Notes under the pieces: model-generated
Told to the model about the DNA's origin: nothing
The model's input: only the letters and a program-made list of their open reading frames with translations
Database searches by the model: none
Translations under genes and position numbers: made by a program
DNA from: Nocardia higoensis
GTDB taxonomy: Bacteria > Actinomycetota > Actinomycetes > Mycobacteriales > Mycobacteriaceae
NCBI RefSeq assembly: GCF_015477835.1
Contig: NZ_JADLQN010000001.1
Location: forward strand, 310,001-374,000
Direction: 5' to 3'
Length of the DNA stretch: 64,000 bases
In this document: piece by piece, positions 1 through 8,960 of the stretch
Numbering within the stretch: the first letter of the stretch is position 1
Layout of the letters: every line of letters starts with the position of its first letter

Positions 1-363
1 CTCGTCCTGCACATCCTGCTGATGGTGGCCTTGGCCGCCACCTTCACTCCGGTCTTCACCCTCGGTCTCGGCGCCCTCCCGCAGCCGCTGTACTCCCACG
101 GCAGCTCGCTGCTGGGCACCCTGCAGCAGGTGGCGGCCGCTTTCGGCACCGCGCTGGTGGTGACGGTGATGTCGGCCCGCAGCACGGGGCTGCTCGCCGA
201 CGGGGTGGCCGCCGAGAGCGCTCAGCTCAGCGGCATGCGGCTCGCGTTCGCCGTCGTCGCCGTACTGTCGCTGGGCGTCGTCGCCATGGCGGCGCTGCTT
301 CCCGCCCGCTCCGAGACCGAGGCGGAATCCGGCGAAGTGGACGAACCACTTCTGGTGCACTGA
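1..363 (+). CDS. MFS transporter, DHA2-type, C-terminal fragment cut by window edge
   Basis: The reading frame is open from base 1, so only about 120 C-terminal residues are present. They contain three hydrophobic stretches (around LVLHILLMVALAATFTPVF, then a segment beginning QQVAAAFGTALVV, then LAFAVVAVLSLGVVAMAALL) followed by a charged tail. The QQVAAAFGTALVV segment is typical of 14-helix DHA2 (EmrB/QacA) drug/H+ antiporters, which export hydrophobic compounds across the inner membrane. The substrate cannot be inferred. A strong hairpin starts right at the stop codon, so this is the end of its transcript. Family call is good; the start and full length lie outside the window. Confidence 0.75.
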   Translation, partial: LVLHILLMVALAATFTPVFTLGLGALPQPLYSHGSSLLGTLQQVAAAFGTALVVTVMSARSTGLLADGVAAESAQLSGMRLAFAVVAVLSLGVVAMAALLPARSETEAESGEVDEPLLVH

Positions 364-483
364 GCGTGGCGGTTCCGTGGGCCGGCCCGGAAGGGCTCGC
401 CACGGAACCGCCACGCCGGTGAGAACCCGATCCGAATCACCGCATCGACCGCCACGGGTCGGTGCGGTGATTCGGCTCACCGG
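364..483. terminator. Double-hairpin bidirectional terminator
   Basis: Two strong inverted repeats lie back to back between convergent genes. The first has a perfect 17-bp stem (364-380 with 400-416, 19-nt loop) beginning immediately after the upstream stop codon. The second is nested: an outer perfect 8-bp arm (416-423 with 476-483) and an inner perfect 13-bp stem (432-444 with 463-475). No T-tract follows, as is common in actinobacteria. Confidence 0.7.
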
Positions 484-504
484 GGCCTCTTCCCCGAGAA
501 CACC

Positions 505-942
505 TCAGGCGGCGATCCGGAAGACGGGATAGCCTGCCGCGACGCGAAGCAACTCCTCGTCGGAAGCGGTGTGGTCCAGGCCCTCGAAGAAGACGCCCAC
601 CTCGAACTTCCAGCGCTCGAGATAGGCGCGCAGGACCGGCGGCTTCTCCTCATCGCGCAACTCGACGGCGGCGAACGGCGTCACCCGCTTGCCCAGGCGC
701 AGTTCGCCGTGACCGTCGGCGGCGCGCAGGTTACGCACCCATTGCGTGTGACCGCGCGGGGCGACGAGGTAGCGCTCGCCGTGCAGGTCGAGGGGATTGA
801 CCGGATTGGTACGCCACTCGCCGCTCGTGCGGCCGCGGACCGCCACCAGTTGGGCGCCGTAGAGGCTGAGTCCCTTGCCGGTGACCCACCGGACGGCGTC
901 GTTGAAGAGGTTGCCCAGACGCCCGGCTTCGACGTAACGCAT
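505..942 (-). CDS. Nitroreductase/deazaflavin-dependent oxidoreductase (DUF385, Ddn-like)
   Basis: The 145-residue protein has the compact split-barrel pattern of F420-binding DUF385 proteins: GLSLYGAQLVAVRGRTSGEWRTNPVNPL, then ERYLVAPRGHTQWVRNLRAA. The R-GR-SG-WRTNPV and WV-NLRA motifs are the family's cofactor-binding signatures. Members use reduced F420 to reduce quinones, nitro compounds or enones; the substrate here is unknown. The start at 942 was chosen because AAAGGAG lies 8 nt upstream and the family begins here; the frame stays open further upstream but runs through the promoter. It is divergent from the TetR gene at 1058, which probably represses it through the operator pair between them. 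Confidence 0.8.
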   Translation of the reverse strand: MRYVEAGRLGNLFNDAVRWVTGKGLSLYGAQLVAVRGRTSGEWRTNPVNPLDLHGERYLVAPRGHTQWVRNLRAADGHGELRLGKRVTPFAAVELRDEEKPPVLRAYLERWKFEVGVFFEGLDHTASDEELLRVAAGYPVFRIAA

Positions 943-959
943 GCCATGTTCTCCTTTGT

Positions 960-1023
960 GAGCACTGCTCTCGATATGGAACAGTGAACACCATGAGGCG
1001 CCGTGACGCAAGAGCAGTGCTCT
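960..1023. promoter_or_regulatory. Two TetR-type operators in divergent promoter
   Basis: Two copies of one palindrome lie between the divergent DUF385 and TetR genes: GAGCACTGCTC at 960-970 and AGAGCAGTGCTCT at 1011-1023. Both read AGAGCA-N-TGCTCT with one edge mismatch in the first. One copy sits just upstream of each start codon, as expected for a regulator controlling itself and its neighbour. Binding by the adjacent TetR protein is inferred. Confidence 0.65.
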
Positions 1024-1057
1024 CTTTTCGGTGTGATGCTCTGGCAGACTGGAGGGC

Positions 1058-1738
1058 ATGACCGCGATCCGAACCGCCAGACAGCGAGCCCGCGACGAAC
1101 TGACCTCCGAGATCAAGCAGGAGGCGAGGAAGCAGCTCGCCGAAGGCGGCTCAGCGCAACTGTCCCTGCGAGCCGTCGCCCGCGCGCTCGGCATGGCGTC
1201 GTCGGCCATCTACCGCTACTTCCCCAGCCGGGACGAACTGCTGACGGCTCTCATCGTCGACGCGTACAACGCGCTGGGAGACGCGGCCGAACAGGCCGAC
1301 CAGCCCGGCGCCCCGGCACGACACCGGTGGTTGCTCGTCTGCGCGGCGGCCCGCAGCTGGGCCCTGGCCCACCCACACGAGTACGCCCTGATCTACGGCT
1401 CCCCGGTCCCCGGCTATCAGGCCCCGGCCGAGACCGTGGACTCCGGCAGTCGCGTCGTGCGCCGGTGCGGCGAGATCCTCCGGGCCGGACAGCCGCTGCG
1501 CCCCGCTCTCCCGAGCCCGCTGGAACCCGCCCTCATGACACAGATGCGGGCAGTGCTGTCCCGGGAAGACCTGGACCTGGCTCCGGAGGATTTCGTCCGG
1601 TTGCTCATCGCCTGGTCCCAGCTGTTCGGGCTCATCAGCTTCGAGTTGTTCGGTCAGTTCACCGGCACAGCCGACCCCGCCGAGGCGTTGTTCGGCCATG
1701 CCGCCGCGCAGATGGCCGACTACCTCGGCTTGCGCTGA
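1058..1738 (+). CDS. TetR/AcrR family repressor
   Basis: The 226-residue protein has an N-terminal TetR helix-turn-helix at about residues 15-65 (LSLRAVARALGMASSAIYRYFPSRDELL, with the usual recognition helix and YRYF) and a divergent C-terminal ligand domain containing WALAHPHEYALIYGSPVPGY, a motif of the WHG-type TetR C-terminal domain. The ATG follows GGAGGGC closely. It probably represses the divergent DUF385 gene and itself through AGAGCA-N-TGCTCT sites. The inducer is unknown. The gene converges on the DUF5682 operon, leaving 283 bp between them in which I see no gene. Confidence 0.85.
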   Translation: MTAIRTARQRARDELTSEIKQEARKQLAEGGSAQLSLRAVARALGMASSAIYRYFPSRDELLTALIVDAYNALGDAAEQADQPGAPARHRWLLVCAAARSWALAHPHEYALIYGSPVPGYQAPAETVDSGSRVVRRCGEILRAGQPLRPALPSPLEPALMTQMRAVLSREDLDLAPEDFVRLLIAWSQLFGLISFELFGQFTGTADPAEALFGHAAAQMADYLGLR

Positions 1739-2021
1739 GCCGTCGCACGCGTCGAAGTCGCGCAGCACACACCCCGATCGCCCTGCGCCGAATACTCACC
1801 GCCGAAGATCGGAAACGATCCGACAGCGGACATGGGTGACAACGGCCGCCCACGGACGCGGAGAAGCCGACCTCGTCGTTCGCGCTGACGGCGCGCAGGG
1901 CGCGGGATGTGGTGGCTGCGTGTGATCGCAGGCCGCGCCGGGGCGAACACGTATGCCGAGCGGGCTCGACGGTGGCGCGCCCCCGCCGGTCGGTGGGAGC
2001 GCGCTATCACCGGGTCTTGGC

Positions 2022-4901
2022 TCACCGTGTGACGGGCAGCAGAGCGGCGAGGGCTCTCGCCGTCTGCGGGTGCGCCTCGATCAGCGCGGTGGCGGCGGCA
2101 TGTGGTGCGGTCTCGAGCTGCTGCCACTCGCCCTCGTGGCCGAGCAACGTCGCGTAGGCGTCGCAGGTCGCGGGGTGGGCGCGCAGGAGGTCGGCGGCCG
2201 GACCGCACGCGGCGGTGGCCGGGCTCGAGCCGGTGCCCTGCTTCGGGGGGCGTGACCACGGGGGGACGAAGGAGGCAATGCCCGTCCTGTCGCCGGGGAA
2301 GGTCCGGCCCGCCTCCCGGGTCAGGGCGGGGATGAGTTCACCGGCCTGACCGCGCAGGGTGATGATCAGACTCGGCAGCCACGGCAGCAGGACCGCGTCG
2401 GGGAGACGGCCGAACGCCTTCGACAGCAGTTCGACGACGAACGACTTGATCGACGGCACCGGATCCATCGCCTGGATGAATCCGCTGAGATACTGCGGGA
2501 ACGCGGGGACGACAAGGGGATTGGCGAGCATGTCGTCGCAGCGGGTCCGCAGGTCGGCGAGGGTGAGCATGCCGAGCTGCATGCGGGTCGCCCACAGCAG
2601 TGCCACCTTGGCCGGGGTTTCCGGATGGGACTGCTTGACGGCCAGCTCGAGCTGACTGTGGTCACAGCCCAGCGACAGGGCCAGGTTCTCCATGCCGAAC
2701 AGGAAGCCGAGCATGGCCGCCACCGGGCGCACGCCGGTGGCATCGTCGGTGAAGGCGGTGGGCAGCAGGGTGCAGTAGTGCGCGTAGCCGGCGGTGACGA
2801 AGCGGCCGCACCAAGCGGGCAGGCCCGCATCGGTGGAGCGGTAGTAGTCGATCAGGGCTCTGATGCGGCGCAGCACTTCAGGGGCGCCGTCGACGGTGCG
2901 TTCGGCGGTGAGCAGGTGCACGGCGCGGGCGCCGAGTTCGTCGGCCAGGCGGGCCGAGTTCAGGTAGACGAGAGCGTCTTCGACCGCGGCCAGTGCCCGT
3001 GCTGCGGTGGCTTCGGCGCCGTTGACTTCCGAGCGGAGGCGTTGTTCGAGGACCTGCTCGATGGTCACGCCCTCGTAGCCGAGCTCCACCAGATCGCGCT
3101 GGTACTTGCCGATCGCGACATCCCAGCTCTCCTGGATGGAGCGTTCCCCGAGACCGCGCGAGCCCATGATCGGACGCAGCGCGTGGCCGGGGAGCAGCCT
3201 GCGCAATATCCACAGCAGGTCCGAGCCGGGCCGCAGATCAGGATCGGCGTCGAGATCGAGCAGAGTGCGCTGGACCCTGGTGTTGCTCGGGTCGATGCCG
3301 AGCGCGACCAGGCGGTCGTAGACATTCTGGGCGAGAGGCGGCAGCGCTGCGTAACCGACGCGGCCGACGCGGTCGCCGCCGAGCAGGATCTCGCAGAGCC
3401 GCCGCACGTCGCGACGGCCCGGCACGCGATCCTTCTCGATGCAGGTGATCGCCGCGTCCTGGAAGTCGTACGGCGTGGGCCGGGCGCGATTGCGCATGCC
3501 CGCCAACAGGATCGAGGTCTCGTAGATGGCGATCGCGTCGGCAGTGCTGGCGAGGTAGCTGTTGCGGCGGGCCAGGCGGACGATGTCGACCGACCAGCCG
3601 AGCAGTTCGGCCTCGTCCACCGGGTCCAGTGTCGGCGGCGTCGACAGGAACCCCGACAGCTGATCGGCGACAGTCGGCTCGACGATCGTGGCGGGCGCGG
3701 CCCTCTTCGCCGCCGTAGCGGATTTCGCACCGGACTTGACCGTCGCCGACTTGGTGACGAGCGCGAACGGCTGAAGTCTGCTGCGCTTCAATCCCTTCGA
3801 CCAGGTCGCCGCTGCGATGGAGACCGATCCGGCGGCCAGCCCGAACTGGGCTTCGATCGCCGAATGGCTCGACGGGATCAGGCCGTACTGCCACGAGGTC
3901 CCGGTGCGCGGGCTGATCTCGAACGGCGCCTGCGAGGCCAGACCGAACTGCTCGACGCGGCTGGCGGCGTGGAAGGATCCGCACACGTAGAGGCAGTGCG
4001 CGGGATCGGCGCCGGTCGCGCGCAGGTGCTCGCGCATGCGCGTCCACATGTAGCGCTCGCGGTCCTCGTCGCGATCGATGTCGGTGGTGCGCAACCGGCG
4101 GAACAGGCTGCCGATGAGCACCATGACCTGCCGGTAGGTGTCGTAGTCGGCGTTCGACAGCGGCTGCTCGACGTACTGGTCCCACCACTCCGACCAATGC
4201 CGCACCTTGCCGTGGTGCAGCAGATGCTCCTCCAGCTCGGCGAAATGCGGTCGCAGGTCGCCGATCTCGATGCCGACGGCGTCGCCGTGCAGCTCGGCTT
4301 CCGCGACCGGCGGCTCGGTCGACTCGGGTTCCTCGGGCGCGGGTCGCTGTTCTTCCTTGCCCCTCCCCTCCGGATGGGAGGACCACTGGAAGACATGGTC
4401 GGTGGAGCGATCGACCAGCACCAGCTCCACCCCGGGAGTGGTCAGCGCATACGAGATGGCCTGGTATTCGGCCGAGGCCTCGGTGATCGGCGCGACCACC
4501 GACAGCGGCGCCCAGTTCGGAGGGAAGCCGTCGACCTCGCCCGCCCACGCCTGCACCGCCACCGGCAGGGTGCAGTTGCGGAGTTCTTCGAGCATCGGGC
4601 GCATGTCCTCGCACAGCTCCAGGTAGATCACCTTCGGCTGTTTCTCCCGCAGACGGCGCACCATGGCCAGCCCGGAGGCGGGGGAGTGGTGGCAGACCGG
4701 GAGGATCTCCAGTTCCTCCCGCAGCGCCCGGTCGACGTCGTCGACCATGCCGGTCAGGATCTCCGCGAGCGCGCCCGGCCCCGCGAACCGCTCGGCCGCG
4801 GCGGCGAGTTGTTCACGCAGCGCGTCGAATCCCTCCGCTGTCGCAGCGGTGTTCGACGATGCGGCGGGAGCGACGTCGGGCGTCGCGACGCCCCGGCTCA
4901 C
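2022..4901 (-). CDS. DUF5682 family protein, last gene of the SWIM/VWA/MoxR operon
   Basis: The 959-residue protein carries, near residue 80, ILPVCHHSPASGLAMVRRL, matching the HHSPA motif that I associate with DUF5682, followed by a beta-alpha unit (KVIYLELCEDM) and a later YVCGSFHAASR element. A TPTLDPVDEAEL-like region and a long helical C-terminal half follow. No signal peptide or membrane segment is visible. The GTG start at 4901 overlaps the TGA of the upstream ATPase gene in a GTGA junction, so translation is coupled. The frame is open far upstream of this start, but that part is the shadow of the ATPase. Function is not known; the fixed neighbourhood suggests it is the effector or client-handling component. 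Confidence 0.8.
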   Translation of the reverse strand: MSRGVATPDVAPAASSNTAATAEGFDALREQLAAAAERFAGPGALAEILTGMVDDVDRALREELEILPVCHHSPASGLAMVRRLREKQPKVIYLELCEDMRPMLEELRNCTLPVAVQAWAGEVDGFPPNWAPLSVVAPITEASAEYQAISYALTTPGVELVLVDRSTDHVFQWSSHPEGRGKEEQRPAPEEPESTEPPVAEAELHGDAVGIEIGDLRPHFAELEEHLLHHGKVRHWSEWWDQYVEQPLSNADYDTYRQVMVLIGSLFRRLRTTDIDRDEDRERYMWTRMREHLRATGADPAHCLYVCGSFHAASRVEQFGLASQAPFEISPRTGTSWQYGLIPSSHSAIEAQFGLAAGSVSIAAATWSKGLKRSRLQPFALVTKSATVKSGAKSATAAKRAAPATIVEPTVADQLSGFLSTPPTLDPVDEAELLGWSVDIVRLARRNSYLASTADAIAIYETSILLAGMRNRARPTPYDFQDAAITCIEKDRVPGRRDVRRLCEILLGGDRVGRVGYAALPPLAQNVYDRLVALGIDPSNTRVQRTLLDLDADPDLRPGSDLLWILRRLLPGHALRPIMGSRGLGERSIQESWDVAIGKYQRDLVELGYEGVTIEQVLEQRLRSEVNGAEATAARALAAVEDALVYLNSARLADELGARAVHLLTAERTVDGAPEVLRRIRALIDYYRSTDAGLPAWCGRFVTAGYAHYCTLLPTAFTDDATGVRPVAAMLGFLFGMENLALSLGCDHSQLELAVKQSHPETPAKVALLWATRMQLGMLTLADLRTRCDDMLANPLVVPAFPQYLSGFIQAMDPVPSIKSFVVELLSKAFGRLPDAVLLPWLPSLIITLRGQAGELIPALTREAGRTFPGDRTGIASFVPPWSRPPKQGTGSSPATAACGPAADLLRAHPATCDAYATLLGHEGEWQQLETAPHAAATALIEAHPQTARALAALLPVTR

Positions 4902-6013
4902 GAGAGCCTCGCGATGGCGTCGCGGCCGCCCTCCAGGAAGGGCTCCCAGTCGCCGCCGAGGTCCTTGCTGCGCGGCTCGACCACGCCGTGCCAGAACTTG
5001 TTGAGAATGGCCAGATCCTCCGGTGCGCGCCGGGCCAGCGAACCCACCAGCGAGCCCGCCAGGATCTCCGGGCGCAGAGTGGCGTCGCCGAAGAACTGGC
5101 TGTGCAGGATGGCGTCCTCGAGGACGCCGATCTGCTCGGCGGTCGACAGCGCCGACTCCAGCTTCTCGTCGTCGCTGCCCGCGGCCGCGGCAGCGGCGCG
5201 CAGGTCGGCGAAGCTGTCGAGCAGGATGTCGAGCAGCGTGGGCGGCAGTTCCAGCTCGATCTGGTGGCGACGCAACAGTTCCGCGGTGCGGAAGCGCACG
5301 ATCTCGGCTTCGCTGCGCTTGTTGGTGACCACCGGGATGCGCACGAAGTTGAAGCGGCGTTTCAAGGCCGAGGACAGGTCGTTCACGCCACGATCGCGGC
5401 TGTTGGCGGTGGCGATGATGGAGAAGCCGGGCTTGGCGAACACCACGTTGTCGTCGTCGAGTTCGGGGATCGAGACATACTTTTCGGACAGGATCGAGAT
5501 CAGCGCGTCCTGCACGTCGCTGGTCGAGCGGGTCAGCTCCTCGAAGCGGCCGATCACGCCCTGCTCCATCGCGGTCATGATGGGCGAGGGGATCATCGAC
5601 TCCCTGGACTGGCCTTTGGCGATGACCATCGAGATGTTCCACGAGTACTTGATGTGGTCCTCGGTGGTGCCCGCCGTGCCCTGGACCACCAGGGTGGAGT
5701 TGCGGCTGATGGCGGCGGAGAGCAGTTCGGCCAGCCAGCTCTTGCCGGTGCCCGGATCGCCGATCAGCAGCAGGCCGCGGTCGGAGGCCAGGGTGACGAT
5801 GCTGCGTTCGACGAAAGTCCGGTCCCCGAACCACTTCTGGTCGATCTGCCGGTCGAGTCCGTCGGCGCGCTCGGAACCGAGGATGAACAGGCGCACCATC
5901 TTGGGGCTCAGCCGCCAGGCGAACGGCTTGGGGCCGTCGTCGACGGACTCCAGCCAGTCCAGCTCCTCGGCGTACTTGATCTCGGCGGGGGCGCGCAGGG
6001 CGGTGTCGGTCAT
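4898..6013 (-). CDS. MoxR-like AAA+ ATPase
   Basis: The 371-residue protein has Walker A GDPGTGKS at residues 85-92, a sensor-1 region IIATANSRDRG and an arginine-finger segment SSALKRRFNF, the layout of MoxR ATPases. Where canonical MoxR proteins have a DE Walker B pair, this one reads GRFEELTR, so the metal-binding Asp appears replaced by Glu; this may be normal for the subfamily. MoxR ATPases work with VWA-domain partners as chaperones or remodelers, and the VWA gene is immediately upstream (26-bp gap). An AGGAG lies about 11 nt before the ATG. The stop overlaps the GTG start of the DUF5682 gene. Confidence 0.88.
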   Translation of the reverse strand: MTDTALRAPAEIKYAEELDWLESVDDGPKPFAWRLSPKMVRLFILGSERADGLDRQIDQKWFGDRTFVERSIVTLASDRGLLLIGDPGTGKSWLAELLSAAISRNSTLVVQGTAGTTEDHIKYSWNISMVIAKGQSRESMIPSPIMTAMEQGVIGRFEELTRSTSDVQDALISILSEKYVSIPELDDDNVVFAKPGFSIIATANSRDRGVNDLSSALKRRFNFVRIPVVTNKRSEAEIVRFRTAELLRRHQIELELPPTLLDILLDSFADLRAAAAAAGSDDEKLESALSTAEQIGVLEDAILHSQFFGDATLRPEILAGSLVGSLARRAPEDLAILNKFWHGVVEPRSKDLGGDWEPFLEGGRDAIARLS

Positions 6014-6039
6014 GGTGCAGAGGTCTCCTGTGTGAGAAG

Positions 6040-7584
6040 TCAGTGGAGGAAGTTCTTGAGTTCGTCGACGAGTTTCTGGATACGGCCGGAGATCACCGGG
6101 GTGCCCATGGCCTTGAACCGTTCGCGGAACCAGGGATCCACGCTCTGGTGCCCGGAGCTGTTGACCGAACCGACGGGGATGAACTTCACCCCGCTGCGGT
6201 GCACCGCCTGGATGCCTTCGAACAACGGCTGGGAACGATCGAACTCGTAGAAGTCCGATATCCACACCATCACGGTGTTGGCGGGATCGGTGATCTTGGG
6301 CTGGGCCATCGCCATCGCGACCGGCCCGTCGTTGCCGCCGCCGAGATCGGTGCGCAGCAGCACCTCGAAGGGGTCGTGGATCCACGGCGTCAGATCCAGC
6401 GCGCGGGTGTCGAAGGCGATCAGGTGCACGTCGACCTTCGGCAGACCGGCGAAGATCGAGGCGAGGATGGTGCAGTTGACCATCGAATCCACCATGGACC
6501 CGGACTGGTCGACCACCACGATCATCCGCGCGGGCACGGTGCGCTCGGCGGTCTGGCGATAGAACAACCGGTCGACGTAGAGGCGCTCGTCCTCGGGGTT
6601 CCAGTTGGTCAGGTTCTTCCAGATCGTGCGGTTCACGTCGAGATTGCGCAGAATACGCTTGGGCGGTACCGACCGGTCGATCGTGCCGGTCGAACTCTGC
6701 TGCACCTGGGTGCGCAGCACCTCGGCCACCTCGTCGACGTAGCGGCGGATCAGCCGCTTGGCGTTGGCGAGCGCGACGCCGGACAGGTTGGACTTGTCGC
6801 GCAGCAACTGTTCGATCAACGACATGCTCGGGGTGAGCCGCGCCGACAGCACCGGGTCGGCCAGCACTTCGCGCAGGTGCATCCGGGCGACCAGATCGCC
6901 TTCGACCTTGCCGAGCGCGGCCTGGATCTCGGCGGTGCCGCCGCCGTTGCCGCAGCCGCCGAGCAGAGCGCGCAGGTGGCCGGCGTCGCACTGCCAGTTC
7001 GCCAGCTGGGTCGCGCTGACGGTGCCCGAGCCGGTGGCGAAGACGTTGAGCAGCAGTTTCGACATCAACGCCGCGTTGCGGACCGCGACATCGCCGAGTC
7101 CGGCAGGATCGCGCCCGTCTGATTCGAATGCGACATCGCCGGTATCGGATTCCGCTGCCGCGGAATCGGGTTCGGGGTGCGTCGAGCCGGAACCCGAGGC
7201 GGGCTCTCCCGGCCCGGGGCTGCTCCCAGCCGTGCGCGGAGCCAATGCGGCGCCGTGGACTCCCGGATTCGCGGCGGAGGTCTCGAGACCTGCCCGGAGC
7301 CTGTCGAATTCGCCCTTCAGCTCCGGAAACCGCTGGATGACGGTGTCGACCGCGACGCCGGGGTCCAGCAGCGCGGCGGGCAGGCCGAGATCGTCGACGA
7401 TCGAGACGCTCGCGGCGTCAAGGGCGGGTTGGGGATCGGTATCGAAGATTCCCGCGAGCAGACGCCAGTACAGGATCTGCCGCTGTGTTTGCCGGACATC
7501 GGGAGCTGCGAGACCGGTCGCTGCCACGCCGGGGGCGGATGCGCCGGTGGTGAGTATGCCGGACTTCTCGTGCGCACTGGTCAT
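6040..7584 (-). CDS. VWA domain protein, partner of the MoxR-like ATPase
   Basis: The 514-residue protein has an N-terminal helical region, a disordered stretch rich in Gly, Ser, Pro and acidic residues at about 100-170, and a C-terminal von Willebrand A domain. The MIDAS motif DQSGSM is at residues 359-364, with the threonine and DFYEF elements further on (VMVWISDFYEF). Such proteins bind metal and a ligand through the MIDAS site and act as adaptors for MoxR ATPases. There is no membrane segment, so it is probably cytosolic. The ATG at 7584 overlaps the preceding gene's TGA (ATGA), so the two are translationally coupled. Confidence 0.87.
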   Translation of the reverse strand: MTSAHEKSGILTTGASAPGVAATGLAAPDVRQTQRQILYWRLLAGIFDTDPQPALDAASVSIVDDLGLPAALLDPGVAVDTVIQRFPELKGEFDRLRAGLETSAANPGVHGAALAPRTAGSSPGPGEPASGSGSTHPEPDSAAAESDTGDVAFESDGRDPAGLGDVAVRNAALMSKLLLNVFATGSGTVSATQLANWQCDAGHLRALLGGCGNGGGTAEIQAALGKVEGDLVARMHLREVLADPVLSARLTPSMSLIEQLLRDKSNLSGVALANAKRLIRRYVDEVAEVLRTQVQQSSTGTIDRSVPPKRILRNLDVNRTIWKNLTNWNPEDERLYVDRLFYRQTAERTVPARMIVVVDQSGSMVDSMVNCTILASIFAGLPKVDVHLIAFDTRALDLTPWIHDPFEVLLRTDLGGGNDGPVAMAMAQPKITDPANTVMVWISDFYEFDRSQPLFEGIQAVHRSGVKFIPVGSVNSSGHQSVDPWFRERFKAMGTPVISGRIQKLVDELKNFLH

Positions 7585-8960
7585 TTTCGAAGCAACCGTC
7601 CCGCGCGTTCGCGCAGCACCTCGACCGCGTCCCCCGACTTGGCCAGGGCCTTGGCGACCTTCGGATCGGTCGGTCCCTGCGCCCAGTCGCCGGTGTGCGC
7701 GGAGGTGGTCGCCTTCTTGAACAGGTACTCGACCGCCAGCGGGCGCAGGCGCCACCGGCCGGCCTCCCAGCGCACCAGGCCGAGACAGGCGGTGGACGTG
7801 GCGACCAGGTCCGCGGTGAGCGGGCCACAGCGGGGCAGCCGGTCCAGTTCGACCGGCAGACGGTGGTCGTCGATCACCATCGCGCCGTCGTCGAAGCGGT
7901 AGTTCTCGACCAGGACCGGCTCTCCGAGGTGCACCGGATGCCGGTCCAGCGGGGCGACGGCGGCGGCGAGAGCTTTGGGGAGCTGGATGCGGGCGGTGGT
8001 GAACGGGTCGGTCGCATCGCCGAGTTCGGCGTTCGCGTCCACCCACAGCAGATCGCCGTCCACGGTGAGCGACATGTCCGTCACGGTGATCGCGCGCCGT
8101 TCGGCCAGTGCTCGCAGCAGGCGGGGATGATCGCCGAGCACCTGCCAGACGGCCGGACCCACGATGGTGTCGACCTTGGCCGCGCCGATGCTGATCCGCA
8201 CCGACCGAGCCGCCCCGGTGCCCGTCTCCAGGACCGCGTGGACCTGGGCTTGCACCGCCGTGCCGTGCTCGTGCACGTCGACGCCGATCACCAGTAATCG
8301 TCCCGAGACCGTCTCCGGTTCGATGTCGGACTGCCCGCGCCAGGTCAGCAGGAGAGCCTGCGACCAGAGGTCGGCCCACCGGCGGGCGGGGATCTGATCC
8401 AGCGTGGCGATCGGCGCGGCGGCGCGCAGTTCGGCGGCGAAACCGTCGAGCAGCACGGCGAGGCGGCGCAGCTCGGGCGCGGCCCACAGCGCTTCGATGG
8501 TCCGGTCCGCGGCGGAAACGAGGTCGTGGTCGACTCCGCGCCAGCCGTTGATCGCCAGTTCCTGCAGCCAGGCGCGGCAGCCGGCGACCACACCACCCGG
8601 GGCGGTCGGAACCGGCGTCTGCTCGTGTGCGGCGCGCTCGCGTCCGACGGCTTTGTCGAACCGCTCGAGTAGCGCGTCGTGCACCGCTCCCAGCAGGGCG
8701 GCGCGGGCGGCGGCGAGCGCGGCCAGCTTCTCCGGCTCGACCGATCCGGCGGCGAGCGCGGCAGCGGCGTCGGCGACCGCGCTCGACAGCGGCGAGCCGC
8801 TCACGGCGGCGGCCAGACCCGCGAGCGCGTCGGCGGCCTCGTCGCCGATCCGGCCGAAGCCGCCGACCAGCGCGGCATCGAACCCGGCGACCACCTCCAG
8901 CGCGTCGGTGACACCGGCATCCTGGACGGAGGTCAGCTCCGCGAGATGTACTCCCAGCAT
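7581..8960 (-). CDS. Conserved hypothetical protein of the SWIM/VWA/MoxR operon
   Basis: A 459-residue protein that I do not recognise by domain. The N-terminal half is Ala-rich and helical (GFDAALVGGFGRIGDEAADALAG and so on). The C-terminal half is predicted beta-rich, with GRLLVIGVDVHEHGTAVQAQ, VLVENYRFDDGAMVIDDHRLPV and a final VEYLFKKATTSAH segment. There is no signal peptide or transmembrane helix. The start codon overlaps the SWIM gene's stop (TGATG) and its stop overlaps the VWA start (ATGA), so it is an obligate part of the operon. In related actinobacterial operons an uncharacterised protein occupies this slot; whether it is the same family needs a profile search. Confidence 0.8.
   Translation of the reverse strand: MLGVHLAELTSVQDAGVTDALEVVAGFDAALVGGFGRIGDEAADALAGLAAAVSGSPLSSAVADAAAALAAGSVEPEKLAALAAARAALLGAVHDALLERFDKAVGRERAAHEQTPVPTAPGGVVAGCRAWLQELAINGWRGVDHDLVSAADRTIEALWAAPELRRLAVLLDGFAAELRAAAPIATLDQIPARRWADLWSQALLLTWRGQSDIEPETVSGRLLVIGVDVHEHGTAVQAQVHAVLETGTGAARSVRISIGAAKVDTIVGPAVWQVLGDHPRLLRALAERRAITVTDMSLTVDGDLLWVDANAELGDATDPFTTARIQLPKALAAAVAPLDRHPVHLGEPVLVENYRFDDGAMVIDDHRLPVELDRLPRCGPLTADLVATSTACLGLVRWEAGRWRLRPLAVEYLFKKATTSAHTGDWAQGPTDPKVAKALAKSGDAVEVLRERAGRLLRK

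Noticed and set aside
2625..6035. 1136-codon plus-strand frame opposite the DUF5682 and ATPase genes
   Set aside because: Antisense shadow; the minus strand has clear motifs and coupled starts.
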